Source of the DNA: Desulfovibrio desulfuricans DSM 642
GTDB lineage: Bacteria > Desulfobacterota > Desulfovibrionia > Desulfovibrionales > Desulfovibrionaceae
Direction of reading: 5' to 3'
Assembly: GCF_000420465.1 (NCBI RefSeq)
Contig: NZ_ATUZ01000014.1
Coordinates: 124,001 to 188,000 of the forward strand
Length of the DNA stretch: 64,000 nucleotides
Part shown: one piece after another, positions 25,235 to 36,004 of the stretch
How the letters are laid out: the number at the start of each line of letters is the position of its first letter
Numbering within the stretch: the stretch's first letter is position 1
Notes under the pieces: generated by a model
Seen by the model: the letters and a program-made list of their open reading frames with translations, nothing else
Database searches by the model: none
Told to the model about the DNA's origin: nothing
Position numbers and translations under genes: made by a program

Positions 25235-25780
25235 ATGAGCATTCTCTTTCTGGTGGGCGCGCGGGCTTCGGGCAAAACCACCATCGGCAAGGCGCTTGCC
25301 AGAAGCCTCGGCCTGCCCTTTGCCGACACTGATCAGCATTTGCTGCACCGGGCGGGCCTTACCGTTGAGCAGATTGTGGCCGCAGAGGGCTGGCCCGGCT
25401 TCCGCAGCCGGGAAAGTCAGGCCTTGCAGGAAGTGGCGGACGCGCACCCCGCTGGCTGTGTTGTCTCCACCGGGGGCGGCATGGTGCTGGCGGAAGAGAA
25501 TCGCCTTCTTATGTGGCAACGCGGCATGGTTATTTTTCTTGATGCGCCTTTGCAGACCCTTGCCGAAAGACTGAGCCGCAACCCTGTCAACAGTCAGCGC
25601 CCTTCGCTGACTGGCAAGGGGCTCATTGAAGAAATCAGTCAGATTTTGGACGAGCGGCGGCATCTTTATGAACAGGCAGCCCACCACATAGTTGACGCAT
25701 CGCAGCCCATGCCTGTTGTCTGCCGGCACATAGAACAACTCTGGCAGGAACGGAAACCGCAAGGTCACGCCAAGTCATGA
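25235..25780 (+). CDS. aroL: Shikimate kinase (AroL-like)
   Basis: Phosphorylates shikimate in aromatic amino acid synthesis. 181 residues. Walker A GARASGKTTIGKAL (8-21), the shikimate-binding ADTDQ, WPGFRSRES, the glycine-rich STGGGMVL and the lid SQRPSLTGKG. The DTDQ and WPGFRxRE forms resemble AroL more than AroK. AAGGAGG lies 5 nt before the ATG. It sits between an M24 peptidase and a GT2, all on the plus strand with short gaps, so likely cotranscribed though functionally unrelated. Confidence 0.92.
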   Translation: MSILFLVGARASGKTTIGKALARSLGLPFADTDQHLLHRAGLTVEQIVAAEGWPGFRSRESQALQEVADAHPAGCVVSTGGGMVLAEENRLLMWQRGMVIFLDAPLQTLAERLSRNPVNSQRPSLTGKGLIEEISQILDERRHLYEQAAHHIVDASQPMPVVCRHIEQLWQERKPQGHAKS

Positions 25781-25816
25781 CCGCACATTTCCCCCTGCCT
25801 TCATTGCTTGCCTTCC

Positions 25817-26887
25817 ATGGCTGCTACTAATCACATTTCATCTCAGTTGCCCGCCCCGCTTGTATCTGTGGTGCTGCCAGCGTGGAATGCGGCCCGCACG
25901 CTGGGCGCAACCCTGCAAAGCCTGCTTGGGCAGCGCCCCGCCCCTGGCGCGCCCTTACCTGAATTTGAAATTATTGTTGCTGACGACGGATCCACCGATG
26001 ACACCCACGAGCTTCTGGAATACTGGGCAAACCCCGCTCGTTGCGGGCACAGATTGCAGGCGCTGCACCTGCCCCACGGCGGCATTGTGGCGGCGCTTAA
26101 CGCAGGGCTTGCTGCGGCGCGCGGCGCGTTTGTAGCGCGCATGGATGCGGACGATACGGCGAATCCCTTGCGCATTGCCACGCAGACGGCTCATCTTTTC
26201 AACAATCCGCAACTCAGCGTATCGGCAACCTGCGTGGCTTTTGGCGGAGATCGCGCAACAGCACACGGCTTTGCCCACTTTGTGGACTGGCAGAACAGCC
26301 TGCTTACACATGACCAGATCAGCCGCGCACGTTTTCGCGATACGCCCTTGTGTCATCCCTCGGTCATGTTTCGCAGGGAATGCGTAGACAAATGGGGCGC
26401 GTACCGTGACGGCGACTTTGCTGAAGACTGGGAGATCTGGCTGCGCTGGCTCCACAACGGCGCGATAATGGAAAAGCTGCCGCAGAAAATGCTGGTATGG
26501 AATGATGCCCCCACCCGCGCCACCCGGGCAGACAGCAGATACGCGCGCACCGCCTGCGACAGGCTGCGGGCACTGTGGCTGGCTCGCTGGCTTGAGAAAC
26601 ACAACCCCTTTCATCCCCATGTTTGGGTAATCGGCGGCGGGCGTGTTGCCCGGCAACGGCTGGCCCCTTTGTGGGCACTTGGCCCAAGACCTGCCGCTTA
26701 TATCGATATAGATCCCAGGAAGATAGGCAACCGCGTAAACGGCGTTCCTGTTCTGGGGCGCTGTGCCCTGCCCAAACCCGGGCAATGCAGCGTTCTCAAT
26801 GCCCTGACGGCCCACGGCGCAGCAGAAGAGGCAGGCCAGTGGCTCTCGCAGGCAGGTTATGAGCAACAGGATTGGCTCCTGGTTTAA
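25817..26887 (+). CDS. Glycosyltransferase family 2 with C-terminal Rossmann-like extension
   Basis: 356 residues. The N-terminal GT-A domain (about 10-235) has VSVVLPAWNAARTLGATLQS, IIVADDGSTDDTHELL, the metal-binding ARMDADD, and CHPSVMFRRE with the catalytic EDWEIWLRW. The C-terminal 100 residues differ from plain GT2: HVWVIGGGRVARQRLAPL and YIDIDPRKIGNRVNGVPVLG resemble a nucleotide-binding Rossmann strand-loop-helix with a following acidic strand. Start at ATG 25817 is preferred to the TTG three codons upstream. Donor, acceptor and role of the extra domain are unknown. Confidence 0.85.
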   Translation: MAATNHISSQLPAPLVSVVLPAWNAARTLGATLQSLLGQRPAPGAPLPEFEIIVADDGSTDDTHELLEYWANPARCGHRLQALHLPHGGIVAALNAGLAAARGAFVARMDADDTANPLRIATQTAHLFNNPQLSVSATCVAFGGDRATAHGFAHFVDWQNSLLTHDQISRARFRDTPLCHPSVMFRRECVDKWGAYRDGDFAEDWEIWLRWLHNGAIMEKLPQKMLVWNDAPTRATRADSRYARTACDRLRALWLARWLEKHNPFHPHVWVIGGGRVARQRLAPLWALGPRPAAYIDIDPRKIGNRVNGVPVLGRCALPKPGQCSVLNALTAHGAAEEAGQWLSQAGYEQQDWLLV

Positions 26888-27201
26888 TGCATCCTTTTTT
26901 AATAATGCAGACCTGTTAAATCTGGTTTAACATTTGTTTGTGTCTTTCTGCGCAAGCGCTTTTCACTCAGTAGCGCGCACTCCCCACTGCAATACTGCAA
27001 CTGCAATATACTTTATTACACAATTCTCTGCTTCACGTGCTGCCACAACCAGTCGAGCACTTTATTTGTTTGTTTAAACAGCCAATATTGACGCACAGAC
27101 AGCATAGAGTTGATGCAGTAGACCAAAACAACCGTCATAAAGACTGTTTTACACTGCCCGCAGCTTTGAGCACAAGGCTTGTGAAAAAAAAATTGCGGAG
27201 T

Positions 27202-27219
27202 TTGCGAAATTTGTCACCA
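27202..27219. promoter_or_regulatory. Candidate Rex operator upstream of the atp promoter
   Basis: TTGCGAAATTTGTCACCA fits TTGTGAA-N4-TTCACAA at 11 of 14 defined positions. It ends 7 nt before the -35 box of the atp promoter. The motif match is imperfect and no other evidence is available here. Confidence 0.4.
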
Positions 27220-27226
27220 ATACCCT

Positions 27227-27255
27227 TTGACATAACAGGGCTGAGCAGATATCTT
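27227..27255 (+). promoter_or_regulatory. Sigma-70 promoter of the ATP synthase operon
   Basis: Perfect -35 TTGACA (27227-27232), 17-nt spacer, -10 TATCTT (27250-27255). The predicted start is about 50 nt before the first gene. Confidence 0.75.
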
Positions 27256-27313
27256 GCAAGGGCTTTATGTATTTTCAACTCCTTCAATCCGCAATTCACA
27301 TGGAGGATGCGGC

Positions 27314-27733
27314 ATGCTGGACCTAAACGTCACTCTTCTTTTTCAGCTGGCGAACTTCTTTATCGCCATTTATGTGCTTAACATCCTCCTGATTCGCCCC
27401 ATCCGCGAAATCATCAAAAAGCGCAACGGCGTCATGGATGATATGGCCGAGGAAGCCGGTTCTTTCGAGTATCAGGCTGGCGAACGGCTCACCAACTATG
27501 AGGCCGAACTGGCCCGCGCCCGTCAGGACGCAGGCAGCAACCGTGAGGCTGGCCGTGCCGCAGGCGTGGCCGAACAGCAGAAAATGGTGGGCGAAGCTCA
27601 GCAAAGCGCCCGTGATATTCTGGCTGAAACCCGCGCCTCGCTGCAGGCACAGGCTGCGGAAACCCTTGCTGCGTTGCGCAAGCAGGTGGGTGAATTTTCC
27701 ACCCGTCTGGCCGACCGCCTCATCAAGGGCTAG
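27314..27733 (+). CDS. ATP synthase F0 subunit b'
   Basis: 139-residue b-type peripheral stalk subunit. One N-terminal membrane helix (LLFQLANFFIAIYVLNILLI, about 7-27) followed by a long charged amphipathic helix ending in LRKQVGEFSTRLADRLIKG. It lacks the extra N-terminal segment of the next gene's product, so it is the b' copy of a b/b' heterodimer, as in other Desulfovibrio. GGAGG lies 7 nt before the ATG. First gene of the seven-gene F1-stalk operon; a and c subunit genes are not in this window. Confidence 0.92.
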   Translation: MLDLNVTLLFQLANFFIAIYVLNILLIRPIREIIKKRNGVMDDMAEEAGSFEYQAGERLTNYEAELARARQDAGSNREAGRAAGVAEQQKMVGEAQQSARDILAETRASLQAQAAETLAALRKQVGEFSTRLADRLIKG

Positions 27734-27839
27734 CAAGCGGCGCTGACTCAGGCCTTTGCGGGCCGTTCCGCAACGTTCGCGTTGCGGCTTCATTGGGAAC
27801 TGTTTTCGAATCGGTATTATCGAACAGAGGGGGTGGGCT

Positions 27840-28421
27840 TTGAGCAGATGGAAACACGCGGGGTTTATCCTGCCGCTCGTTATTGCCTTTGCCGCGCTGG
27901 TGGTCCTTCCTGCGGGAGCCTTGGCTTCTGAAGGGCATGCAGCGCCGCGTTGGGGCGACTTCGGCTGGCGCGTGCTCAACTTCGTAATTTTTGCCGGCAT
28001 CCTCTGGTACTTCGTTGGCGGGCTGGCCAAGCGTTTCTTTAAGAACCGCCGCGAAGGCATCAAGAATGCGCTGGACGATCTTGACGAACGTCGCAAGACG
28101 GCCAAGGAGCAGCTGGCCTCGGTAGAGACCCGCATTGCCAACCTTAATGCTGAACGCGAGGCCATCTTGGCCGAGAGCCGCCAGCAGGCCGAAGCCCTCA
28201 AGCAGGGCATTGTGGAAGAGGCTCACCGCCAGGCCGCTCAGATTGTGGAGCAGGCGCGCCTTACGGCGGAAAATGAAGGCCGCGCGATCTTTGCTGAAGT
28301 GCGCGCCTCCATTGCCGATGAGATCGTGAACGCCGCCGAGAAAGCTCTGAGCTCCAAGCTCAATGCGGCCGAGCACGACAAGCTTATCGCCAACTCCCTT
28401 AACAAGGTGGTGCTCCATTGA
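27840..28421 (+). CDS. atpF: ATP synthase F0 subunit b
   Basis: 193-residue peripheral stalk subunit. It has an unusual extra N-terminal hydrophobic segment (GFILPLVIAFAALVVLPAGA) that looks like a signal sequence, then the normal membrane helix (VLNFVIFAGILWYFVGGLAK, about 45-65) and a long dimerisation helix. The TTG at 27840 was chosen since GAGGGGG lies 5-6 nt upstream; a longer frame begins in the intergenic space without a Shine-Dalgarno. Its TGA overlaps the TTG of atpH. Confidence 0.9.
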   Translation: MSRWKHAGFILPLVIAFAALVVLPAGALASEGHAAPRWGDFGWRVLNFVIFAGILWYFVGGLAKRFFKNRREGIKNALDDLDERRKTAKEQLASVETRIANLNAEREAILAESRQQAEALKQGIVEEAHRQAAQIVEQARLTAENEGRAIFAEVRASIADEIVNAAEKALSSKLNAAEHDKLIANSLNKVVLH

Positions 28422-28969
28422 TTAACACCGTGGTTGCACGCAGGTATGCCAACGCAATTTTTGCGCTTGGCAAAAAGGATGGGGATGCAGCCCTGAGTTC
28501 GCGTGGCGATTGCCTGGCGTCTCTTGGTGAAATGCTTGTCGCCGCGCCTGGGCTTGACCTTACCTTGAAAAGCCCTGTTATCGGCGTAAGCGAAAAGAAG
28601 GCAGTTCTCGACAAACTGCTGACCAAGCTCAAGGCTGACCAAACCATGCGCAATTTTTGCTTTCTGCTTGCAGATAAGGAAAGGCTTGCCTTTCTGAGCG
28701 AAATTGCAGCTTGGTACGGCAAACTGCTGGACGAGGCCAAGGGTATCATCCGCGGTCAATGCATAACCGCAGTACAACTTTCCGCAGACAAAAAGTCTAA
28801 GCTCAAGGATACCTTGCAACAGAAAGCGGGCACCGATATTGAGCTGACCTTTGCCGTGGACAAAGACATACTAGGGGGTATGGTGCTCAAAATGGGTGAC
28901 CGGGTGCTGGACGCAAGTCTGCGCGCGCAGTTGGGAATCCTTCGGGAGACATTCAAGAGGGGTGAATAG
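28418..28969 (+). CDS. atpH: ATP synthase F1 subunit delta
   Basis: 183-residue stalk protein joining b/b' to the F1 head. The N-terminus INTVVARRYANAIFALGKK and the C-terminal GGMVLKMGDRVLDASLRAQL, typical of OSCP/delta, are clear. The start is TTG in the overlap TTGA with the atpF stop, so its translation depends on atpF. AtpA begins 3 nt after its stop. Confidence 0.94.
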   Translation: MINTVVARRYANAIFALGKKDGDAALSSRGDCLASLGEMLVAAPGLDLTLKSPVIGVSEKKAVLDKLLTKLKADQTMRNFCFLLADKERLAFLSEIAAWYGKLLDEAKGIIRGQCITAVQLSADKKSKLKDTLQQKAGTDIELTFAVDKDILGGMVLKMGDRVLDASLRAQLGILRETFKRGE

Positions 28970-28972
28970 CAC

Positions 28973-30481
28973 ATGCAGATCAAAGCGGAAGAGATAAGCA
29001 AGATCATTGAGGATCAAATCCAAAACTACGAGCAGCGCGTTGAAATGAGCGAAACTGGCACCGTACTCTATGTCGGTGACGGTATCGCCCGTGTCTACGG
29101 GGTCAAGAACGCGATGTCCATGGAACTGCTGGAATTCCCCGGCGGCATCATGGGCATGGTGCTCAACCTCGAAGAAGACAACGTAGGCGTGGCCCTGCTC
29201 GGTTCGGACGTGGGCATCAAGGAAGGCGACCCGGTCAAGCGTACCGGCAAGATCTTCTCCGTGCCTGTGGGCGACGGCGTTATGGGTCGTGTGCTCAACC
29301 CCCTGGGTGAGCCCATCGACGGCCTTGGCCCCATCGAGGCAACAGAATTGCGCCCGGTGGAAATCAAGGCCCCTGGCATCATCGCGCGTAAGAGCGTGCA
29401 TGAGCCCATGCCAACTGGCCTCAAGGCCATTGACGCAATGACGCCCATTGGCCGCGGACAGCGCGAACTTATCATTGGCGACCGCCAGACCGGTAAGACC
29501 GCTGTTTGCGTTGACGCCATTCTGGCGCAGAAAGAAACGGACATTCACTGCTTCTACGTGGCCATCGGCCAGAAGAAGTCGTCCGTGGCTCTGGTGGCCG
29601 ACACTTTGCGCCGTCACGGCGCGATGGAATACACCACCATCATTTCAGCCACGGCGTCCGATCCCGCGCCCTTGCAGTACATTGCGGCGTACACCGGCTG
29701 CGCAATGGCCGAGTTCTACCGCAACAACGGCAAGCACGCCCTCATCATTTACGATGACCTTTCCAAGCAGGCCGTGGCTTATCGCCAGATGTCGCTGCTG
29801 CTCCGTCGCCCCCCGGGACGTGAAGCTTTCCCCGGCGACGTGTTCTACCTCCACTCGCGTTTGCTTGAACGCGCCGCGAAGGTGAACGATAGCCTTGGTG
29901 CCGGTTCTTTGACGGCTCTGCCCATCATTGAAACCCAGGCGGGCGACGTTTCCGCGTACATCCCCACCAACGTGATTTCCATCACCGATGGTCAGGTGTA
30001 CCTGGAACCCAACCTCTTCAACGCCGGTGTGCGTCCGGCCATTAACGTGGGCCTTTCGGTTTCCCGCGTGGGTGGCGCAGCGCAGATCAAGGCCATGAAG
30101 CAGGTTGCCGGTACCATGCGTCTTGACCTTGCCCAGTATCGCGAACTTGCGGCTTTTGCCCAGTTCGGTTCTGATCTGGACAAGGGCACCAAGGCCAAGC
30201 TTGATCGTGGTGCACGTCTGGTGGAACTGCTCAAGCAGCCCCAGTACAAGCCCATGCCCTCGCATGAGCAGGTCGCCTCCATCTACGCCGCTACCCGTGG
30301 TCACATGGATGACGTGCCGGTGGATCAGATCCGTAAGTTTGAAGACGACATGCTCACCTTTATGCGGGATACGCGTAAAGACGTGCTTGACGCCATTAAG
30401 GATAAGAAAGTCATTGACGAGGCTGTGGAAAAAGCGCTCACCGAGGCCATTACCGCCTTCAAGCAGGGCTGGAAGGCCTAG
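28973..30481 (+). CDS. atpA: ATP synthase F1 subunit alpha
   Basis: 502 residues, full length. Non-catalytic nucleotide-binding subunit with Walker [11 protein letters not shown] (about 169-178), [40 protein letters not shown] and the arginine-finger [20 protein letters not shown] precedes the ATG within the end of atpH. Part of the cytoplasmic F1 head made with the AtpD beta subunits. Confidence 0.98.
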   Translation: MQIKAEEISKIIEDQIQNYEQRVEMSETGTVLYVGDGIARVYGVKNAMSMELLEFPGGIMGMVLNLEEDNVGVALLGSDVGIKEGDPVKRTGKIFSVPVGDGVMGRVLNPLGEPIDGLGPIEATELRPVEIKAPGIIARKSVHEPMPTGLKAIDAMTPIGRGQRELIIGDRQTGKTAVCVDAILAQKETDIHCFYVAIGQKKSSVALVADTLRRHGAMEYTTIISATASDPAPLQYIAAYTGCAMAEFYRNNGKHALIIYDDLSKQAVAYRQMSLLLRRPPGREAFPGDVFYLHSRLLERAAKVNDSLGAGSLTALPIIETQAGDVSAYIPTNVISITDGQVYLEPNLFNAGVRPAINVGLSVSRVGGAAQIKAMKQVAGTMRLDLAQYRELAAFAQFGSDLDKGTKAKLDRGARLVELLKQPQYKPMPSHEQVASIYAATRGHMDDVPVDQIRKFEDDMLTFMRDTRKDVLDAIKDKKVIDEAVEKALTEAITAFKQGWKA

Positions 30482-30507
30482 GGGCCCCCTCCATACGGGA
30501 GATAAGC

Positions 30508-32824
<2,317 letters not shown>

Positions 32825-32921
32825 GGCGTTAATCGCAACGCTTTGAGGTTCTGGGTCGCGCCTTGCACAAGGCGCGACCCGAACCCGGCCATCTGCGTAT
32901 ATCAGGAGCGAAGGAGTACCT

Positions 32922-33323
32922 ATGGGCACGCTGCAACTTGAAGTGGTTACGCCGGACAAAACCGTGGTCAGCGGCGAAGTGGAAATGGCCGTCTGCCCGG
33001 GAATTGAGGGCGAATTCGGCGTGCTGCCCAAGCACGTTTCCCTGCTTTCTGCCCTGAAGATCGGCGGCCTGCGCTACCGCGCTGACGGCAAAGATGGGCA
33101 CGTTTTCATCTCCGGCGGTTTCGCCGATGTGAACAACGATGTGCTCACAGTGCTGGCCGAATCGGCAGAGCTGGCGGACAGCATTGACACCGCTCGCGCC
33201 ATGGCAGCCAAGGAACGCGCTGAAAAGCGCATTGCCAGCCATGACGAAAAGGTGGACATTGTCCGCGCTGAAGCCGCTCTGCAACGCGCAGTTGTGCGCT
33301 TGCAACTGGCCCAGCTCCGCTGA
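32922..33323 (+). CDS. atpC: ATP synthase F1 subunit epsilon
   Basis: 133-residue rotor-stalk subunit that can restrain ATP hydrolysis. N-terminal beta-sandwich TLQLEVVTPDKTVVSGEVEM, PGIEGEFGVLPKHVSLLSAL, and the HVFISGGFADVNNDVLTVLA strand, then the two-helix C-terminus. GGAGCGAAGGAG precedes the ATG. It follows atpD by 97 nt and is the last gene before a terminator. Confidence 0.96.
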   Translation: MGTLQLEVVTPDKTVVSGEVEMAVCPGIEGEFGVLPKHVSLLSALKIGGLRYRADGKDGHVFISGGFADVNNDVLTVLAESAELADSIDTARAMAAKERAEKRIASHDEKVDIVRAEAALQRAVVRLQLAQLR

Positions 33324-33347
33324 GCTACCAATTTTCAGATTTGTGGG

Positions 33348-33394
33348 GCCGCAGCAGCGTGGAAATCTCCGCGCTGTTGCGGCTTTGCTTTTTT
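33348..33394 (+). terminator. Terminator of the ATP synthase operon
   Basis: GCCGCAGCAGCG pairs with CGCTGTTGCGGC (33348-33359 with 33372-33383, one G-U), followed by TTTGCTTTTTT. It starts 25 nt after atpC. Confidence 0.9.
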
Positions 33395-33613
33395 CCAAAA
33401 TTTCATACGCCCGGCCGGTTGTACCCGCAAGCGCCTCCACTCCGCCATTTTCATCTACCTAGCGTGACCTTTTACGGGTATTCAGGCTGAAATAGGCATT
33501 CTGCCAAGAATTCACGGCTTGCAAAAATAGACTTCCGCACGAATCTTGGATATTGATTCTGGTTCAACGCGGAAAATTCGCCGCCAACCCATCCAGTTTC
33601 CCAGGACATGACC

Positions 33614-35419
33614 ATGCCCAACCAGGAAAATATCCGCAATTTTTGCATTATCGCCCACATCGACCACGGCAAATCCACCCTGGCCGACCGCATTCTTGAG
33701 CTGACCCAGGTTGTCAGCAAGCGGGAGGCGCGCCAGCAGTATCTGGATAAAATGGACCTGGAACGGGAACGGGGCATCACCATCAAGGCCCAATCCGTGC
33801 GTATTCCTTACAAAGCCAAAAACGGGCAGGTGTACGAACTCAATCTCATTGATACCCCTGGGCATGTGGACTTCAACTATGAAGTTTCGCGCTCCCTGGC
33901 TGCCTGCGAGGGTGCGCTGCTGGTGGTTGATGCCACTCAGGGAGTAGAAGCGCAAACGCTTGCCAACGTTTACCTTGCGCTGGATCATGACCACGAAATC
34001 GTGCCCGTACTCAATAAGATCGACCTGCCCAGTGCCGAAGTTGACCGCGTGAAGGCTGAAATTGAAGAAAGCATCGGCCTTGACTGCTCCGAGGCAATGC
34101 CTGTTTCTGCCAAAACGGGTATGGGCGTTGATGCTGTTCTTGAAGCCATTGTGCACCGCCTCCCCGCGCCAAAGGGCGATGTGGCGGGCCCTCTCAAAGC
34201 GCTCATATTCGATTCGTGGTACGACAGCTATCAGGGCGTGGTTATCCTGTTCCGCATTATGGATGGTGCCATCAAGCGTAACGACATGGTGCGCCTGATG
34301 AGCACCGGCAAGGAATATGAAGTGCTACGCCTTGGCGTATTCTCCCCTGAAGCCACGGATGTGAACGAACTTCACGCTGGCGAGGTGGGTTTCATGTGCG
34401 GCTCCATCAAGGAGCTTGGCGATGCGCGCGTTGGCGACACCATCACACTGGTGGAAAACCCTGCCACAACACCTGTTCCCGGCTTTACGGAAGTAAAACC
34501 CATGGTTTTCTGCGGTCTGTACCCCACAGAATCCGACGAGTACGAAAACCTCAAAACCGCCCTTGAAAAACTTCAGCTCAACGATGCGGCTTTTTCCTTT
34601 GAGCCGGAAACATCTCAGGCGCTGGGTTTTGGGTTCCGTTGCGGCTTTCTTGGCCTGCTGCACATGGAGATCATTCAGGAACGGCTGGAACGCGAATTTG
34701 AGGTCAGCCTCATCGCCACCGCGCCTTCTGTGGTCTACAAGGTGGACACAAACGATGGCAAAACTTTGCAGATCGACAACCCCAGCCACCTGCCAGACCC
34801 CACCAAGATCCGCACCCTTTATGAGCCGTATGTGAACATGGACATCCACGTGCCCAACGATTACGTGGGCAACGTCATGAAGCTGTGCGAGGAAAAGCGT
34901 GGCATGCAGAAAAATCTGCACTATCTGGCCACCAACCGCGTGGTTGTCACCTATGAGTTGCCGTTTGCAGAAATTGTTTACGACTTTTTCGACCGGCTCA
35001 AGTCTGCCACGCGCGGTTACGCCTCCATGGATTACCATCCGCTGGACTACCGCGAATCTGACCTCGTGCGCCTTGATATCATGCTCAATGGTGAAACCGT
35101 TGATGCTCTTGCCGTCATTGTTCACCGCGACCGCGCATATACCTACGGACGCGGATTGGCGCTCAAGCTCAAGCGCAGCATTCCCCGCCAGCTTTTCCAG
35201 GTGGCCATTCAGGCAGCCATCGGGCAGAAGATCATTGCCCGCGAAACCGTGTCCGCCTTCCGCAAGGACGTTACGGCCAAGTGCTATGGCGGCGACATCA
35301 CGCGTAAACGCAAGCTGCTTGAAAAGCAGAAGGAAGGCAAAAAGCGCATGAAGCGCATGGGCAACGTTGAGTTACCACAGGAAGCGTTTCTGGCTGCCCT
35401 CAAAGTGGGCGACGAATAG
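33614..35419 (+). CDS. lepA: Elongation factor 4 (LepA, back-translocase)
   Basis: 601-residue ribosomal GTPase. G1 [13 protein letters not shown], switch region [15 protein letters not shown]3 DTPGHVDF, G4 NKIDLPSAE, and the LepA-specific C-terminus with [13 protein letters not shown] and [20 protein letters not shown]. The ATG at 33614 lies 7 nt after AGGA; the ATG two codons upstream is one base from it. Separated from atpC by a terminator and transcribed independently; the 220 bp before it contain no clear promoter I can defend. Confidence 0.98.
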   Translation: MPNQENIRNFCIIAHIDHGKSTLADRILELTQVVSKREARQQYLDKMDLERERGITIKAQSVRIPYKAKNGQVYELNLIDTPGHVDFNYEVSRSLAACEGALLVVDATQGVEAQTLANVYLALDHDHEIVPVLNKIDLPSAEVDRVKAEIEESIGLDCSEAMPVSAKTGMGVDAVLEAIVHRLPAPKGDVAGPLKALIFDSWYDSYQGVVILFRIMDGAIKRNDMVRLMSTGKEYEVLRLGVFSPEATDVNELHAGEVGFMCGSIKELGDARVGDTITLVENPATTPVPGFTEVKPMVFCGLYPTESDEYENLKTALEKLQLNDAAFSFEPETSQALGFGFRCGFLGLLHMEIIQERLEREFEVSLIATAPSVVYKVDTNDGKTLQIDNPSHLPDPTKIRTLYEPYVNMDIHVPNDYVGNVMKLCEEKRGMQKNLHYLATNRVVVTYELPFAEIVYDFFDRLKSATRGYASMDYHPLDYRESDLVRLDIMLNGETVDALAVIVHRDRAYTYGRGLALKLKRSIPRQLFQVAIQAAIGQKIIARETVSAFRKDVTAKCYGGDITRKRKLLEKQKEGKKRMKRMGNVELPQEAFLAALKVGDE

Positions 35420-35426
35420 ACCTGAA

Positions 35427-35476
35427 GATGTAAAAAAGAAGGGTGGCTCGCTTGAGTCACCCTTCTTTTTTACATC
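35427..35476 (+). terminator. Long perfect terminator hairpin after lepA
   Basis: A 19-bp perfect stem, GATGTAAAAAAGAAGGGTG with its complement (35427-35445 and 35458-35476), with a 12-nt loop. The U-run is contained in the stem itself (TTCTTTTTTAC), so it works in both directions. Confidence 0.9.
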
Positions 35477-35687
35477 GTAGCATGCCCCTCAGGCTTTACA
35501 CCCAATCTGGCCCGCAAATGGCCTGTCAAAGTACGGTTGCGCCAACGCGCATCCATTCTATCAAAAATTAAAAAAATCTGCTCACAGGGCAAGCCAGGGC
35601 CACGGTTTTGTCTCTCACCACTTTGGTCGAGTGGCGCAGCAACGCAAGCCTTGCTGTGCTTGCATGGCTGTCTTGAGGCAGGCGTGA

Positions 35688-35963
35688 TTACGGCAGGCGC
35701 AGTTTGCGCATTTCCGTATCACTGATTTCAAAGCGCTTCATGCACATGTCGTAGTAGGCACGCCAGGGAAAATAGCTGGTATCGCCCCGCCACTCATTGT
35801 TCATCTGTGTGGCTTCTGCCCGGCATTGCTGATTGGCCGCCAAGGCCTGCTGGTCATCAAATGTCAGGGGAGGCCGCTCACGAGGGGTGCAGCCGCAAGC
35901 CAGGACGCCTGCCGCCAGGCACAGTGCAAGCAAGCATCTGCCAACAAATGAATGTTTCTGCAT
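35688..35963 (-). CDS. Small putative lipoprotein, 91 aa
   Basis: Not recognised beyond its export signal. The N-terminus MQKHSFVGRCLLALCLAAGV followed by LACGC is a lipoprotein signal, with the lipidated residue probably Cys23. The mature part is short, polar and aromatic (NNEWRGDTSYFPWRAYYDMC). The ATG at 35963 follows GGGAGG; the longer frame upstream overlaps kup and has no export signal. It lies 41 nt after kup on the same strand, so may be cotranscribed with it. Confidence 0.8.
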   Translation of the reverse strand: MQKHSFVGRCLLALCLAAGVLACGCTPRERPPLTFDDQQALAANQQCRAEATQMNNEWRGDTSYFPWRAYYDMCMKRFEISDTEMRKLRLP

Positions 35964-36004
35964 GACGGAGCCTCCCTTGTGCCATGCTTGGGCAAAGCGC
36001 CCAG

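Larger units (their letters stand above)
26888..27313 (+). other. Intergenic region upstream of the ATP synthase operon
   Basis: 426 bp without a convincing gene; it is AT-richer than its surroundings. It holds an AT-rich hairpin GTTAAA/TTTAAC with a following T-rich stretch after the GT2 gene (about 26915-26931), an imperfect tandem of CTGCAATA (around 26983-27008), a palindrome CACAAG-G-CTTGTG (27171-27183), a Rex-like site (27202-27219) and a good sigma-70 promoter (27227-27255). Confidence 0.6.

Noticed and set aside
24368..25768. 466-codon minus-strand frame opposite the Xaa-Pro peptidase and shikimate kinase
   Set aside because: Both sense genes have complete catalytic motifs; the antisense frame spans both and looks like noise.
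27037..27381. 114-codon plus-strand frame upstream of the first atp gene, looked at as a possible atpI
   Set aside because: No membrane helices, it runs through the atp promoter and overlaps the b' gene in another frame.
35477..35687. Possible third copy of the covarying hairpin near GGTCGAGTGG (about 35625)
   Set aside because: It shares GGTCGAGT and GCGCAGC but lacks the outer stem and the inner GTACNCTC strand, so the likeness may be chance.
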